DNA from: DAIODI01 sp046349255
GTDB lineage: Bacteria; Pseudomonadota; Alphaproteobacteria; Rhizobiales; Aestuariivirgaceae
DNA length: 64,000 nt
Assembly: GCA_046349255.1 (NCBI GenBank)
Contig: JAXMCR010000002.1
Span: forward strand, 434,001 to 498,000
Direction of reading: 5' to 3'
The notes beneath the pieces were generated by a model. It was not told the DNA's origin and ran no database searches. It saw only the letters and a program-made list of their open reading frames with translations. Position 1 is the first letter of the stretch. Every line of letters begins with the position of its first letter. Below are positions 9,614-18,713 of this stretch, piece after piece. Position numbers and translations under genes: made by a program.

Positions 9614-10197
9614 GCGACGCCGGCGAGCAGCGCCACGCCCGCAACCGCCATCACCGCGGCCGCCGCGCGCGCCAGCGCCGGACGCTGCGCAGAGGCGCCG
9701 CCAAGACCGAGCGCAAGGCCCGCGCCATGGAGGCCCGCCGTCGCGGCGAGGAAGCCCAGCGCGTAGGCGATACCAGAAGCATCGACCGGCATTTCGGTGC
9801 CGTGCGCATGGCCGTGGAACAGCGCGAAGGCGCCGACGAGCGCAGCACCGGCGACCGTGCCGAGCCGTGCCCCGAGAACAAGCGCCGCAGCGAGCGCGAT
9901 CAGCGACAGCGCGATCATCGTCTCGACGAACGGCAGCACCACGCCGAAGACCCCGAGCGCGCCGCCGACGGCCATCAGCCCGAGGAACGCGGCCGGCAGC
10001 GCCCACAGCGCGCGGCCGCCGATCCGTGCGGCAAGCAGGCCGACGCCCACCATCGCCAGCGTGTGATCGAGGCCGGAGAGCGGATGCAGGAACCCGGCGC
10101 TCGCGCCGTGCACTGCGCCGATCCCCGTATGCGCTTCGGCAAGGCCCGTCATCCAGGCCAGGGCCAATGTTGCCAGTCCGATCCGCTTCAGCGTCAT
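9610..10197 (-). CDS. HupE/UreJ family membrane protein
   Basis: Small membrane protein of the HupE/UreJ family, linked in other bacteria to nickel or cobalt uptake for hydrogenase or urease. The N-terminus is a signal peptide ending AEAH. The family signature HPLSGLDHTLAM follows (about residues 38-49), then about five more hydrophobic helices. A second His-rich segment, FHGHAHGTE, lies in the middle. Length is 195 residues. No hydrogenase or urease genes are near, so the metal and its user are unknown. Confidence 0.85.
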   Translation of the reverse strand: MTLKRIGLATLALAWMTGLAEAHTGIGAVHGASAGFLHPLSGLDHTLAMVGVGLLAARIGGRALWALPAAFLGLMAVGGALGVFGVVLPFVETMIALSLIALAAALVLGARLGTVAGAALVGAFALFHGHAHGTEMPVDASGIAYALGFLAATAGLHGAGLALGLGGASAQRPALARAAAAVMAVAGVALLAGVA

Positions 10198-10332
10198 GTG
10201 CCGCTCCTTTGCTCCTGCCACGCATCCCCGTGATGCGCTCATGACCAACGTGAGCCTAGCACGCGGAGCGCTTGCGGGAAGACGCCAATTCGCGGCACGC
10301 TGCCCTTCTCGAGCGACATGGCGGAGGTGTCG

Positions 10333-11628
10333 ATGCAGGACGCGATCGTGGTGGGGGCGGGCATGGCCGGGTCTGCCGCAGCGCTGAAGCTGTCGCGCGC
10401 CGGCATCCGTTCCGTTGTGTTCGAAGCGCGTGACCGGGTCGGCGGGCGCGGCTACCTGAAGCCGTTCGGCGGCGAGGGCGAGGCGCTGGAGTACGGCGGC
10501 GCATGGATCACGCCCACCCACGGCCGCATCCGTTCGCTCGTCAAGGAGCTTGGCCTCGCGCTCCGGCCGCGCCACCCGGTGACGCGCCGGCTGTGGCTGC
10601 GCGACGGCGAGATCCACGATTCGGGACCGACGTCGGAACAGGACCGCGCCGCGCACGAACGGGCGCTCGCTCGCGTCGCCGCCGATGCCCTCCTCCTCAA
10701 GAAGGGCCACCGCGAGGACGAGAAAGGCCGGCCGCTCACCGGCGTCACGTTTGCCGACTACCTCGACCGCCTGAACGCGCCGCCGGCGACGCGCGCATTG
10801 TTCTCGGCGTGGTGGACCGTCTCGGGAAGCGGCGACCACCGGCGCGTCGCCGCAAGCGAGTTCCTCGCAAGCTGTACGTACGCGGACGGTTTGGCCGAGG
10901 GGATGATCGAGGTGTGGGCGGACACGGTCGTACCCGGCATGGCGGCGCTCGCCCAGCGGATGCTCGACGCCTCGGGCGCCACGCTGCATCTGTCGACCCC
11001 GGTGAAGGCGATCGATCAGGATACGGACGGCGTCAGCGTGACGACGGCGAACGGCACCACCTTGCGGGCGCGGCATGCAGTGCTCGCCATGGGCGTCAAC
11101 CAGATGCAGGCGATCCGCTTCTCGCCGCCGCTGCCGGAGGGCAAGGCGAAGATCGTGGCGGCGCGGCATGGGGGACGCGCGTTCAAGCTGTGGCTGAAGG
11201 TGAAGGGCGTTCCCGTGGGCACGCTGGTCACCGGCGACGGAACCGGCATCGAGTGGGCCTTCGCCGAGCGTGAGAGCGCGGACGGCTCGACGCTCGTCGT
11301 GGCCTTCGGCATCATGCGCGAGGAGAACCGGCCGGGCGATCGCGCGTGGGTCGAGGCCGAGACGCGAAGACTGTTCCCGAATGCGTACCTCGTGGCCTAC
11401 GACTGGAACGACTGGCTGAACGACGCCTATGCGAATGGCACCTGGGTCGCCGCACCGGCGGGGCTCGAGGACCTGCTCGAGGCGCACGCGTGGCGGCCGG
11501 AGGGCCGCGTGCTGTTCGCCAGTTCCGACTATGCGCGCGAGCAGGCAGGGTGGTTCGAGGCCGCCGTGATCTCGGGCGAAGACGCCGCGCAGGCCATCAT
11601 TGACTGCATGAAGGGAACCGCCGCATGA
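10333..11628 (+). CDS. flavin-dependent amine oxidase
   Basis: FAD enzyme of the flavin monoamine oxidase family that oxidises a primary or secondary amine to an aldehyde plus ammonia. The Rossmann motif VVGAGMAG (residues 6-13) is followed by FEARDRVGGRGYL and EYGGAWITPTHGRI, all typical of this family, and the C-terminal ASSDYAREQAGWFEAAVISGE-like block binds FAD. I start at the ATG at 10333 because GGAGG lies five bases upstream; an ATG at 10318 would add five residues. The stop overlaps the next gene in ATGA, so the amine oxidase and the M20 deacylase are probably made together and may act in one catabolic route. Confidence 0.88.
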   Translation: MQDAIVVGAGMAGSAAALKLSRAGIRSVVFEARDRVGGRGYLKPFGGEGEALEYGGAWITPTHGRIRSLVKELGLALRPRHPVTRRLWLRDGEIHDSGPTSEQDRAAHERALARVAADALLLKKGHREDEKGRPLTGVTFADYLDRLNAPPATRALFSAWWTVSGSGDHRRVAASEFLASCTYADGLAEGMIEVWADTVVPGMAALAQRMLDASGATLHLSTPVKAIDQDTDGVSVTTANGTTLRARHAVLAMGVNQMQAIRFSPPLPEGKAKIVAARHGGRAFKLWLKVKGVPVGTLVTGDGTGIEWAFAERESADGSTLVVAFGIMREENRPGDRAWVEAETRRLFPNAYLVAYDWNDWLNDAYANGTWVAAPAGLEDLLEAHAWRPEGRVLFASSDYAREQAGWFEAAVISGEDAAQAIIDCMKGTAA

Positions 11629-12914
11629 GCCTCGCCCAGGCCACCGAGATCGCCATCCGCGCCGCCGTGCGCGACCGTTTCCCGAAGCAGGTCGACCTCC
11701 TCGCCGACCTCGTGCGGTTCCCCTCGACGCGTGGAAACGAGCACACCGTTCAGGACTTCTGCGCGCGGCAGATGCGGGCGCGCGGGCTCGACGTGGACGT
11801 GTTCGGCATGGACCGCGACGCGATCGCGCGCCACCCCGGCGGCTCGCGCTTCTCCGAGACGCATTCAAGCGCGCCGATCGTCGTCGGCATCCACCGGCCG
11901 CGGAAGGAACGGGGCCGCTCGCTGATCCTGCAGGGTCACGTCGACGTCGTGCCGACCGGGCCGCTCGACATGTGGCAGACGCCGCCGTTCGAGCCGGTGA
12001 TCCGCGACGGCTGGATGCACGGCCGCGGCGCCGGCGACATGAAGTGCGGCGTGTCGTCCTTGTTCGCCGCGCTCGATGCGCTGAAGGCGGCCGGCTTGCA
12101 ACCTGCGGCGACCGTCTACCTCGAAACCGTGGTCGAGGAGGAATCGACCGGCAACGGCGCGCTGATGACCCATCTGCGTGGATATCGCGCGGACGCCGCG
12201 CTCGTGCCGGAGCCTGGCCGCGAAAAGCTGACGCGGGCGAACCTCGGCGTGCTGTGGTTCAAGGTCGAGGTGCGCGGCCAGCCGGTGCACGTCGCCTACA
12301 TGGGCGAAGGCGCGAACGCCATCGACGCCGCCTGGCGCGTGGTCGGCGCGCTGCGCCGGCTCGAGGCGCGGTGGAACGAGCGGGCGAAGGAGCATCCGCT
12401 GTTCAAGGCGCTGAACCATCCGATCAACCTGAACATCGGCAAGATCGCCGGCGGCGACTGGGCGTCGTCAGTCCCGGCCTGGTGCACCATCGACTGCCGC
12501 ATCGCCATGCTGCCAGGCACCTCGGCGGCCGAAGCAATGCGCGAGATCGAGGCCGAGGTGCAGGCGTTTGCGCGCGGCGACTCGTTCCTCGCCAACATGC
12601 CGCCGCAGGTCGCCTGGAACGGCTTCACTGCTGAAGGGTACGTGCTCGAAGAGGACTCGCTGGCCGAGGCCACGCTTGCGGAGGCGCACCGGGACGTCAC
12701 CGGCAAGCCGCTCGAGACCAGCCTCGCGACAGCCTATCTCGATTCCCGCGTCTACGCGCTCTACGACAAGATCCCGGTGCTCAACTACGGCTGCACGGCC
12801 GAGAATTATCACGGCTTCGACGAGCGGGTGAACCTCGCCTCGCTCGAGCGCAACACCGAAGTGATCGCGCTGTTCATCGCTCGCTGGTGCGGCGTCGAGG
12901 CACTCAAGCAATAA
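11625..12914 (+). CDS. ArgE/DapE-type M20 deacylase
   Basis: Zinc-dependent amidohydrolase of the M20 family (ArgE, DapE, carboxypeptidase G2 relatives). Metal-site residues are visible: His105 in LQGHVDVVP with Asp107, Asp138 in GRGAGDMKCG, and the Glu cluster at 171-173 in VVEEESTGNGA. A dimerisation domain occupies the middle, and TAYLDSRVYALYDKIPVLNYG and the closing metal His in ENYHGFDERV lie near the end. At 429 residues it has normal length. It is coupled to the upstream amine oxidase by ATGA. The acyl substrate is not determined. Confidence 0.88.
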   Translation: MSLAQATEIAIRAAVRDRFPKQVDLLADLVRFPSTRGNEHTVQDFCARQMRARGLDVDVFGMDRDAIARHPGGSRFSETHSSAPIVVGIHRPRKERGRSLILQGHVDVVPTGPLDMWQTPPFEPVIRDGWMHGRGAGDMKCGVSSLFAALDALKAAGLQPAATVYLETVVEEESTGNGALMTHLRGYRADAALVPEPGREKLTRANLGVLWFKVEVRGQPVHVAYMGEGANAIDAAWRVVGALRRLEARWNERAKEHPLFKALNHPINLNIGKIAGGDWASSVPAWCTIDCRIAMLPGTSAAEAMREIEAEVQAFARGDSFLANMPPQVAWNGFTAEGYVLEEDSLAEATLAEAHRDVTGKPLETSLATAYLDSRVYALYDKIPVLNYGCTAENYHGFDERVNLASLERNTEVIALFIARWCGVEALKQ

Positions 12915-13023
12915 AAATGCACGTCTAATTCGACCGATCCGCTTAGCCTCGCGTTCGGCGGCGGCCCGCTAGGGTCCGGGTGACAGGGACTGGCAGACAT
13001 TCACCCGCCGGGAGCGCGAGACC

Positions 13024-15681
13024 GTGGCTGATCCGACCGTATACGAGCAATTGATCCTTGAACTGATCAACCGCGCGCGGCTCGATCCGGCGACGGAGGC
13101 GGCGCGGCTCGGTATCGACCTGAACAAGGATCTGCCGGCAGGCACGCTGACGCCGACGCAGAAGCAGCCGCTCGCGTTCAACGGCCTGATCAACAACGCC
13201 GCCGACAGTCACAGCCAGTGGATGCTCAGCACCAACACGTTCTCCCATACGGGCGTCAACGGCAGCACGCCGTGGGCTCGCATGGCGGCAGCGGGCTATA
13301 CCCTGACCGGCTCGTGGACTGCGGGCGAGAATATTGCCTGGGTGGGTACCACCGGCACGCTCGACATCGCCTCCTCCACGCGGCAGTCGCACGACAACCT
13401 GTTCAAGAGCGCAGGCCACCGCGAGAACATCCTGAACGACGCGTTCCGCGAGATCGGCATCGGCACCGTCGCCGGCAAGTTCTCCGGCTACAACGCGCTG
13501 ATGACGACGGAGGATTTCGGCAAGACCGGAACCGCGAAGTTCCTCACCGGCGTCGTCATCAACGACCTCAACGACAATCAGTTCTACGACCTCGGCGAAG
13601 GTCTTGGCGGGGTCGCCGTGACTGCACGCAACGGCGGCGGAACGGTCGCCTCGGGCACGACCTGGGCCGCCGGCGGCTACAGTCTCTCGATCGCCAGCGA
13701 CGGCACCTACGACATCCTGTTCTCCGGGTCGGGTATTGCCGCCGAAACGGGCGTGACAGTGAACATCGCCGGCGCGAACGTGAAGGTCGACCTCGCCGAC
13801 AACAACACGCTCACGTCCTCCGTAAGCGCCACGATGCTCGCCGGCGCCCTCAACCTGAAGCTCCTCGGGATCAATTCGATCGACGGAACGGGCAACGGGC
13901 TCGACAACACCATCACCGGCAATGCCGGCAACAACGTGCTGACCGGCGGTGATGGCAACGACACGCTGATCGGCAACGGCGGGAACGACACGCTGATCGG
14001 CGGGCTCGGCAACGACGTGCTGAAGGGCGGCGCCGGCGTCGATATCCTGCAGGGCGGCGCGGGCGACGACATCGTCTACGCGGACTCCTCCGACAACCTC
14101 GCACTGCTCTCGGGCGGCGACGGCACGGACACGCTCTACTTTTCGGGCACGGTGAACTTCGACTGGCAGGCACTCGGCTTCGAGATCCTCAACCCGGACC
14201 AGGGCGGCAGCGTGATCGGCGGGGGCACGCCCCCGGTTCAGCCGCCGCCGGGCCCGACGGAGGGACCGGACACGCTCACCGGGTCCGACGTCGACGAGAC
14301 GATGATGGGCCTCGGCGGCAACGATGTCCTGAAGGCGATGGGCGGCAACGACACGCTCGACGGCGGCTCGGGTGCAGACCAGATGTCGGGCGGCCTCGGC
14401 GACGACACCTACGTCGTCGACAATGCCGCCGACAAGGTCATCGAGCTCGCGGGCCAGGGCAACGATACCGTCATCACCTCGCTCGCCTCCTACAGCCTCG
14501 CGACTCTCGGCGCGGTCGAAAACCTCACCTACGACAACGGCGCTGCGGCGGACGCGAACTTCACCGGTACCGGCAACGCGCTGTCCAACACGATCACCGG
14601 AGGCGACGGCAACGACAGGCTAACCGGCGGCCTCGGCGCCGACATCCTGATCGGCGGCAATGGCGACGACACCTACATCGTCGACAACCCTGGCGACGTG
14701 GTCACCGAGTTGCCGAACGGCGGCACTGATACAGTGCTGTCGTCCGTCTCCTACGTGCTCGGCGACGGCGTCGAGAACCTGACGCTCACCGGCAAGTCCG
14801 CGATCAACGGGACCGGCAACGACCTCGACAACACCATTGTCGGCACCGCCGCCGCGAACGTTCTCGACGGCGGCGCGGGCGCGGACACGATGCGCGGTGG
14901 CGCCGGGAACGACACCTACATCGTCGACAGCTCGAACGACGTGGTGATCGAGCTCGCCAAGGGCGGGATCGACACGGTCCGGGCCAGCGCCAGCTTCACG
15001 CTCGGGGCCAACGTCGAAAACCTTGTCCTGACCGGCAGCGAGGACATCAACGGTACCGGCAACGCGCTGGCCAACACGATCACCGGGAACGACGGCGACA
15101 ACGTTCTGAACGGCGGCGCCGGCATCGACCGGATGGCCGGCGGCCTCGGCGACGACACCTACATTGTCGACAACACGAGGGACGTCGTCACCGAATTGGA
15201 CGGACAGGGCACGGACACGATCATCACCTCGCTCTCGTCCTACAGCCTCGCGACACGACCGGCCGTCGAGAACCTCACCTACGACAATGGCGTGGCACCC
15301 GACGCAGCGTTCACCGGCGCCGGCAATGCTCTCGACAACGTGATCAAGGGCGGGGCGGGCAACGACAAGCTGTCCGGTGGCGTCGGCAACGACACCCTGA
15401 TCGGCGGCGACGGCGCGGATTCCCTGTCAGGCGGCCTCGGCAGCGACCACTTCGTGTTCGCCCCGCACACGACAGCGGCGACCGACACGATCACCGACTT
15501 CGACATCACCGACGTGATCGACGTCAGCGCCGCGTTCGGCTTCGCGGACGATATCGCGGTGATGGGGGCGCTGACCGTCGTGGGTGCCGACTTGAAGCTG
15601 ACGCTTGACGCCAACACCTCGGTGCTGATCAAGGGAGCGGCGGCGCTCGGCCTCACCGAGGCGAACTTCGACATCATCTGA
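13024..15681 (+). CDS. CAP-domain protein with RTX calcium-binding repeats (probable type I secretion substrate)
   Basis: A large (885-residue), acidic, Gly/Asp/Asn-rich protein with no N-terminal signal peptide. Residues about 5-165 form a CAP/SCP domain with FSHTGVNGSTPWARM, GENIAWVG and HRENILND. Residues about 175-240 resemble a B-type surface-protein repeat (GVVINDLNDNQFYDLGEG). From about residue 285 there are hemolysin-type nonapeptides (GGDGNDTLIG, GGLGNDVLKG), then four longer units with GDDTYIVDN and VENLTLTG-like strands, and a hydrophobic C-terminal segment suited to type I secretion. The start is GTG at 13024, with GGAG upstream. No type I exporter genes are nearby. A role in adhesion or surface modification is inferred only. 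Confidence 0.88.
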   Translation: MADPTVYEQLILELINRARLDPATEAARLGIDLNKDLPAGTLTPTQKQPLAFNGLINNAADSHSQWMLSTNTFSHTGVNGSTPWARMAAAGYTLTGSWTAGENIAWVGTTGTLDIASSTRQSHDNLFKSAGHRENILNDAFREIGIGTVAGKFSGYNALMTTEDFGKTGTAKFLTGVVINDLNDNQFYDLGEGLGGVAVTARNGGGTVASGTTWAAGGYSLSIASDGTYDILFSGSGIAAETGVTVNIAGANVKVDLADNNTLTSSVSATMLAGALNLKLLGINSIDGTGNGLDNTITGNAGNNVLTGGDGNDTLIGNGGNDTLIGGLGNDVLKGGAGVDILQGGAGDDIVYADSSDNLALLSGGDGTDTLYFSGTVNFDWQALGFEILNPDQGGSVIGGGTPPVQPPPGPTEGPDTLTGSDVDETMMGLGGNDVLKAMGGNDTLDGGSGADQMSGGLGDDTYVVDNAADKVIELAGQGNDTVITSLASYSLATLGAVENLTYDNGAAADANFTGTGNALSNTITGGDGNDRLTGGLGADILIGGNGDDTYIVDNPGDVVTELPNGGTDTVLSSVSYVLGDGVENLTLTGKSAINGTGNDLDNTIVGTAAANVLDGGAGADTMRGGAGNDTYIVDSSNDVVIELAKGGIDTVRASASFTLGANVENLVLTGSEDINGTGNALANTITGNDGDNVLNGGAGIDRMAGGLGDDTYIVDNTRDVVTELDGQGTDTIITSLSSYSLATRPAVENLTYDNGVAPDAAFTGAGNALDNVIKGGAGNDKLSGGVGNDTLIGGDGADSLSGGLGSDHFVFAPHTTAATDTITDFDITDVIDVSAAFGFADDIAVMGALTVVGADLKLTLDANTSVLIKGAAALGLTEANFDII

Positions 15682-15757
15682 TCGCGCCCCCGCGCGGCTT
15701 GCCGCGGGCGGCCATTCGTGGGAAGGAGACCCTAGGCAAACCGGGGCTTCCACCCAT

Positions 15758-16381
15758 ATGGCGCAAAATGGCAAAACGCGGGACCTGTTCGTCACGCGGC
15801 TCTATCAGGCCGATATCGAAAGGCCCGAGACGCTGAACCGCGCGCTCGAGGATGTCGCGCTCGCGCTTGCCGAGCAGGACACGGTCGGCCGGCGCTGGTG
15901 CGAGCGGGAGGGGTACCCGGGCTACACGTCCTACGCCTCACTCGACGATCTCGCCGATCGGTTCCGGCCGTTCGCGCAGCTCCTGAAGCACCTCGACCGG
16001 CACGCGGCGGCCTTCGCGAAGTCGCTGCAGTGGGAGTTGCGCGGGCTCAAGCCCGTGTGCGACTCGCTGTGGGTGAGCGTGCTGCCGCCCGGCGGCTTCC
16101 ACGGCTCGCACATCCACACGAATTCGGTGATCAGCGGGACCTACTACGTGACGGTGCCGGACGGGGCGAGTGCGATCCGCTTCGAGGACCCGCGCGCGCC
16201 GATGCTGATGGCGGCACCGCCGCGCAAGGGGTCGGCGCCCGAGGAACTCAAGGTGCAGGTATCGTTCGCGCCGAAGGCCGGATCGCTTTTCCTGTGGGAG
16301 AGCTGGCTCCGGCACGACGTGCCGATCAACCGCGCGGCGAGCGACCGCATCGCCGTCAGCTTCAACTACTGCCTCGGATAG
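15758..16381 (+). CDS. TIGR02466-type putative 2-oxoglutarate/Fe(II) oxygenase
   Basis: A 207-residue soluble protein that I recognise as the TIGR02466 family, related to 2OG-Fe(II) dioxygenases. Candidate iron ligands lie in a double-stranded beta-helix pattern: His115, His118 and His120 in GGFHGSHIHTNS, then His186 in WLRHDVPIN, with Arg197 as a possible 2-oxoglutarate contact in RIAVSFNY. It starts at the ATG at 15758; a GGAAGGAG lies rather far upstream. The substrate is unknown, and no partner is obvious: the RTX gene is upstream and an MscS channel gene follows in the same direction. Confidence 0.8.
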   Translation: MAQNGKTRDLFVTRLYQADIERPETLNRALEDVALALAEQDTVGRRWCEREGYPGYTSYASLDDLADRFRPFAQLLKHLDRHAAAFAKSLQWELRGLKPVCDSLWVSVLPPGGFHGSHIHTNSVISGTYYVTVPDGASAIRFEDPRAPMLMAAPPRKGSAPEELKVQVSFAPKAGSLFLWESWLRHDVPINRAASDRIAVSFNYCLG

Positions 16382-16397
16382 AGGAACGCCCACCATC

Positions 16398-18599
16398 ATG
16401 AAGACCATCGCGCGCACGATCGTCCTCACCCTCCTGCTCCTCCTCCTGCCATCGGCGGCAGCCGTCGCGCAGGAGGCGCAGGACGCAGGCCCGCCGACGC
16501 AGACGATCAGCAAGGACGAGCTCCAGGCGATCACTTCCGCGGTGACGAGCGAGGTGGTGCGGCAGCTCGAGGCGCGCCGCATCGGCGTCGCGACGGACCA
16601 GCCCGCCAAGGACGAGGAGACCGCGCTCGCCGACACCTTCAAGACGAGCGGCACCGCGCTGCTCGGCCGATTCGCCACCGCCGTCGGCCAGTTGCCGAAC
16701 CTTGCGCGCGCGATGGGGAACATCGGCGCGAAGATCGTCGATCCGGGTCCGGACGGCCGGCCGTTCGCCTCGTACCTGACGCTCCTTGCCGCGACGTTCG
16801 CGGCAGCTGCCGCCGCCGCGTGGGCGGCGCGCCGGGCGTTCCAGGTCGCGCTCCCGGTGCAGCCCGCCGCGCACGGCGAGCCGATGAAGCTCAACGCGAT
16901 CTTCCGCCTCGCACTCTCCGACCTCGCCGCCTACGTCGCGTTCTGGTCGGTGTGCGCGCTCGCCGTCGGACGGTTCTTCGTGACGGGCGACCTCCAGTCG
17001 GTGACCGCGCAGTGGCTGCTCTGGGCCGTGCCGCGGTTCTACCTCTACTACACGGTGTTCGAGATCTGCTTCCGGCCCGGTCTGCCTTCGGCGCGCATGG
17101 TGCCGCTCGACACGAAGCAGGCGCGCGGGGCGAAGGCGTTCTTCATGGTCATCGCCTTCATCATCGTGGTGCGGCTGTGGACGTCGATCCCGATCGCCGC
17201 CGGCGTCGAGCGCCAGACCATGACGATCGGCCTCCTCTTCAACAACGCGCTGTTCGTCGGCGGCTACTTCTGGGCCGCGATGCACTGGAAGTCCGCGATC
17301 TCCGCCTGGATCCGCGACGGCAAGCCGCCCGCCGAGATCGGGACCTTGCGCAACTGGATCGCCAACTGCTGGGTGTCGCTCGTCGGGTCGATCGTGCTGC
17401 TCGTCTCGGCGACGCACGCGTACGGCACGCTGAACCTGCGCACGGAAGTCACGACCGGCCTCACCTGGACCCTGCGCATCGCGATCATCCTCGTGTTCAC
17501 GTCCGCGCTGATCCACTTCCTGTCGGTGCGGCTCGGCACGTCCACCCGCCTCGCCGCGGTCTCGGAAGACCGCCGGCGGCTCGCCGTCACGCTCGGCCAG
17601 ATCGCCCGCCTCGGCGCCGTCGTCACCGCGATCTACTACCTCACCGAACTGTGGATCGTCGAAGCGCTCGACCTGATGACCCACGCCGAGTGGGCCGACA
17701 CGATGGCCTACCTGACGGGCCCCTTCCTTGCGCTGATCGGCGGCTACCTCGCCTTCCAGGCGGTGCGCTACATCGCCGACGCGTACCTCCACGCAGCCTC
17801 CACCGCGCCCGTCCCCGCCGCCGGACAGGCCTCGCAGGCGATGACGCTCGCCGGGTCCTCGCGCGTGCGCACGCTGATCCCGGTGCTCCGCCTCGTGGCG
17901 CTCACCGCGATCGTGCTCGTCACCGCACTGCTCGTCATGTCGGCGCTCGGCATCAACATCACGCCGCTGCTCGCCGGCGCCTCCGTCATCGGCCTTGCGA
18001 TCTCGTTCGGCAGCCAGTCGCTCGTGAAGGACATCGTGTCCGGCTTCTTCTTCCTCGCCGACGACGCGTTCCGGGTCGGCGAGTACATCGAGTGCGGCAA
18101 GGTCAAGGGCACGGTGGAAGGCTTCACCCTGCGCTCGATCCGCCTGCGCCACCAGGACGGGCAGCTCCACACCGTGCCATTCGGCCAGCTCGGCGAGATC
18201 ACCAACTTCAGCCGCGACTGGACGACCGTGAAGTTCAACCTCGTGCTCGACCGCGACGTCGACCTCGAGCAGGTGCGCAAGATCGCCAAGCGGATCGGTC
18301 TCACCTTGCAGGAAGATCCCCGGTTTTCCGAACAGACGCTCGATCCCCTGAAGCTCCAGGGCATCGTCGACGTGTCGGAGACGACGGTCACCGTCCGCTT
18401 CAAGTTCAACGCCAAGCCGGACAACACGGTCGAGATCGAACGCGCCGCCAAGGTCGAACTCCTCAAGGCGTTCCGCGAGCAGGGCATGCTGGCCAAGCGC
18501 ACAACCACGCCGCAGAGCATCATCGTGCAGGCGCCGAGCCGCGCGCCGCGCAAGCCCGCGGCGACGAAGGCGCGCAAGCCCGCCGTCGCCAAGGCCTGA
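16398..18599 (+). CDS. MscS-family mechanosensitive channel (large type)
   Basis: A 733-residue membrane protein. It starts with a signal peptide (to about residue 26, ending AVAQ), then a periplasmic helix-rich stretch, several transmembrane helices, and the conserved MscS core at about residues 490-690. The pore helix appears as LAGASVIGLAISFGSQSLVKDIVSGF, and the beta domain contains LRSIRLRHQDGQLHTVPFG. The C-terminal tail is rich in Ala, Pro and Lys. It is longer than E. coli MscS (about 286 residues) and resembles the multi-helix MscK/YbdG-like class. The probable role is release of solutes on osmotic downshock. The gene stands 16 bases after the oxygenase-like gene. Confidence 0.9.
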   Translation: MKTIARTIVLTLLLLLLPSAAAVAQEAQDAGPPTQTISKDELQAITSAVTSEVVRQLEARRIGVATDQPAKDEETALADTFKTSGTALLGRFATAVGQLPNLARAMGNIGAKIVDPGPDGRPFASYLTLLAATFAAAAAAAWAARRAFQVALPVQPAAHGEPMKLNAIFRLALSDLAAYVAFWSVCALAVGRFFVTGDLQSVTAQWLLWAVPRFYLYYTVFEICFRPGLPSARMVPLDTKQARGAKAFFMVIAFIIVVRLWTSIPIAAGVERQTMTIGLLFNNALFVGGYFWAAMHWKSAISAWIRDGKPPAEIGTLRNWIANCWVSLVGSIVLLVSATHAYGTLNLRTEVTTGLTWTLRIAIILVFTSALIHFLSVRLGTSTRLAAVSEDRRRLAVTLGQIARLGAVVTAIYYLTELWIVEALDLMTHAEWADTMAYLTGPFLALIGGYLAFQAVRYIADAYLHAASTAPVPAAGQASQAMTLAGSSRVRTLIPVLRLVALTAIVLVTALLVMSALGINITPLLAGASVIGLAISFGSQSLVKDIVSGFFFLADDAFRVGEYIECGKVKGTVEGFTLRSIRLRHQDGQLHTVPFGQLGEITNFSRDWTTVKFNLVLDRDVDLEQVRKIAKRIGLTLQEDPRFSEQTLDPLKLQGIVDVSETTVTVRFKFNAKPDNTVEIERAAKVELLKAFREQGMLAKRTTTPQSIIVQAPSRAPRKPAATKARKPAVAKA

Positions 18600-18713
18600 A
18601 TCCGCCCGCTCTCAAGCTTACCAACTCTTCATGGTGCGGAAAGGTCACCGTAAGTTGGCAATCCCTACCTTCGCTCCATCGGATCAACCATCCCATGGAC
18701 ACGAAGCAGGACC

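Noticed and set aside
13861..15460. DNA-level repeats in the RTX gene
   Set aside because: They follow the codon pattern of the calcium-binding nonapeptides and are explained by protein repeats.
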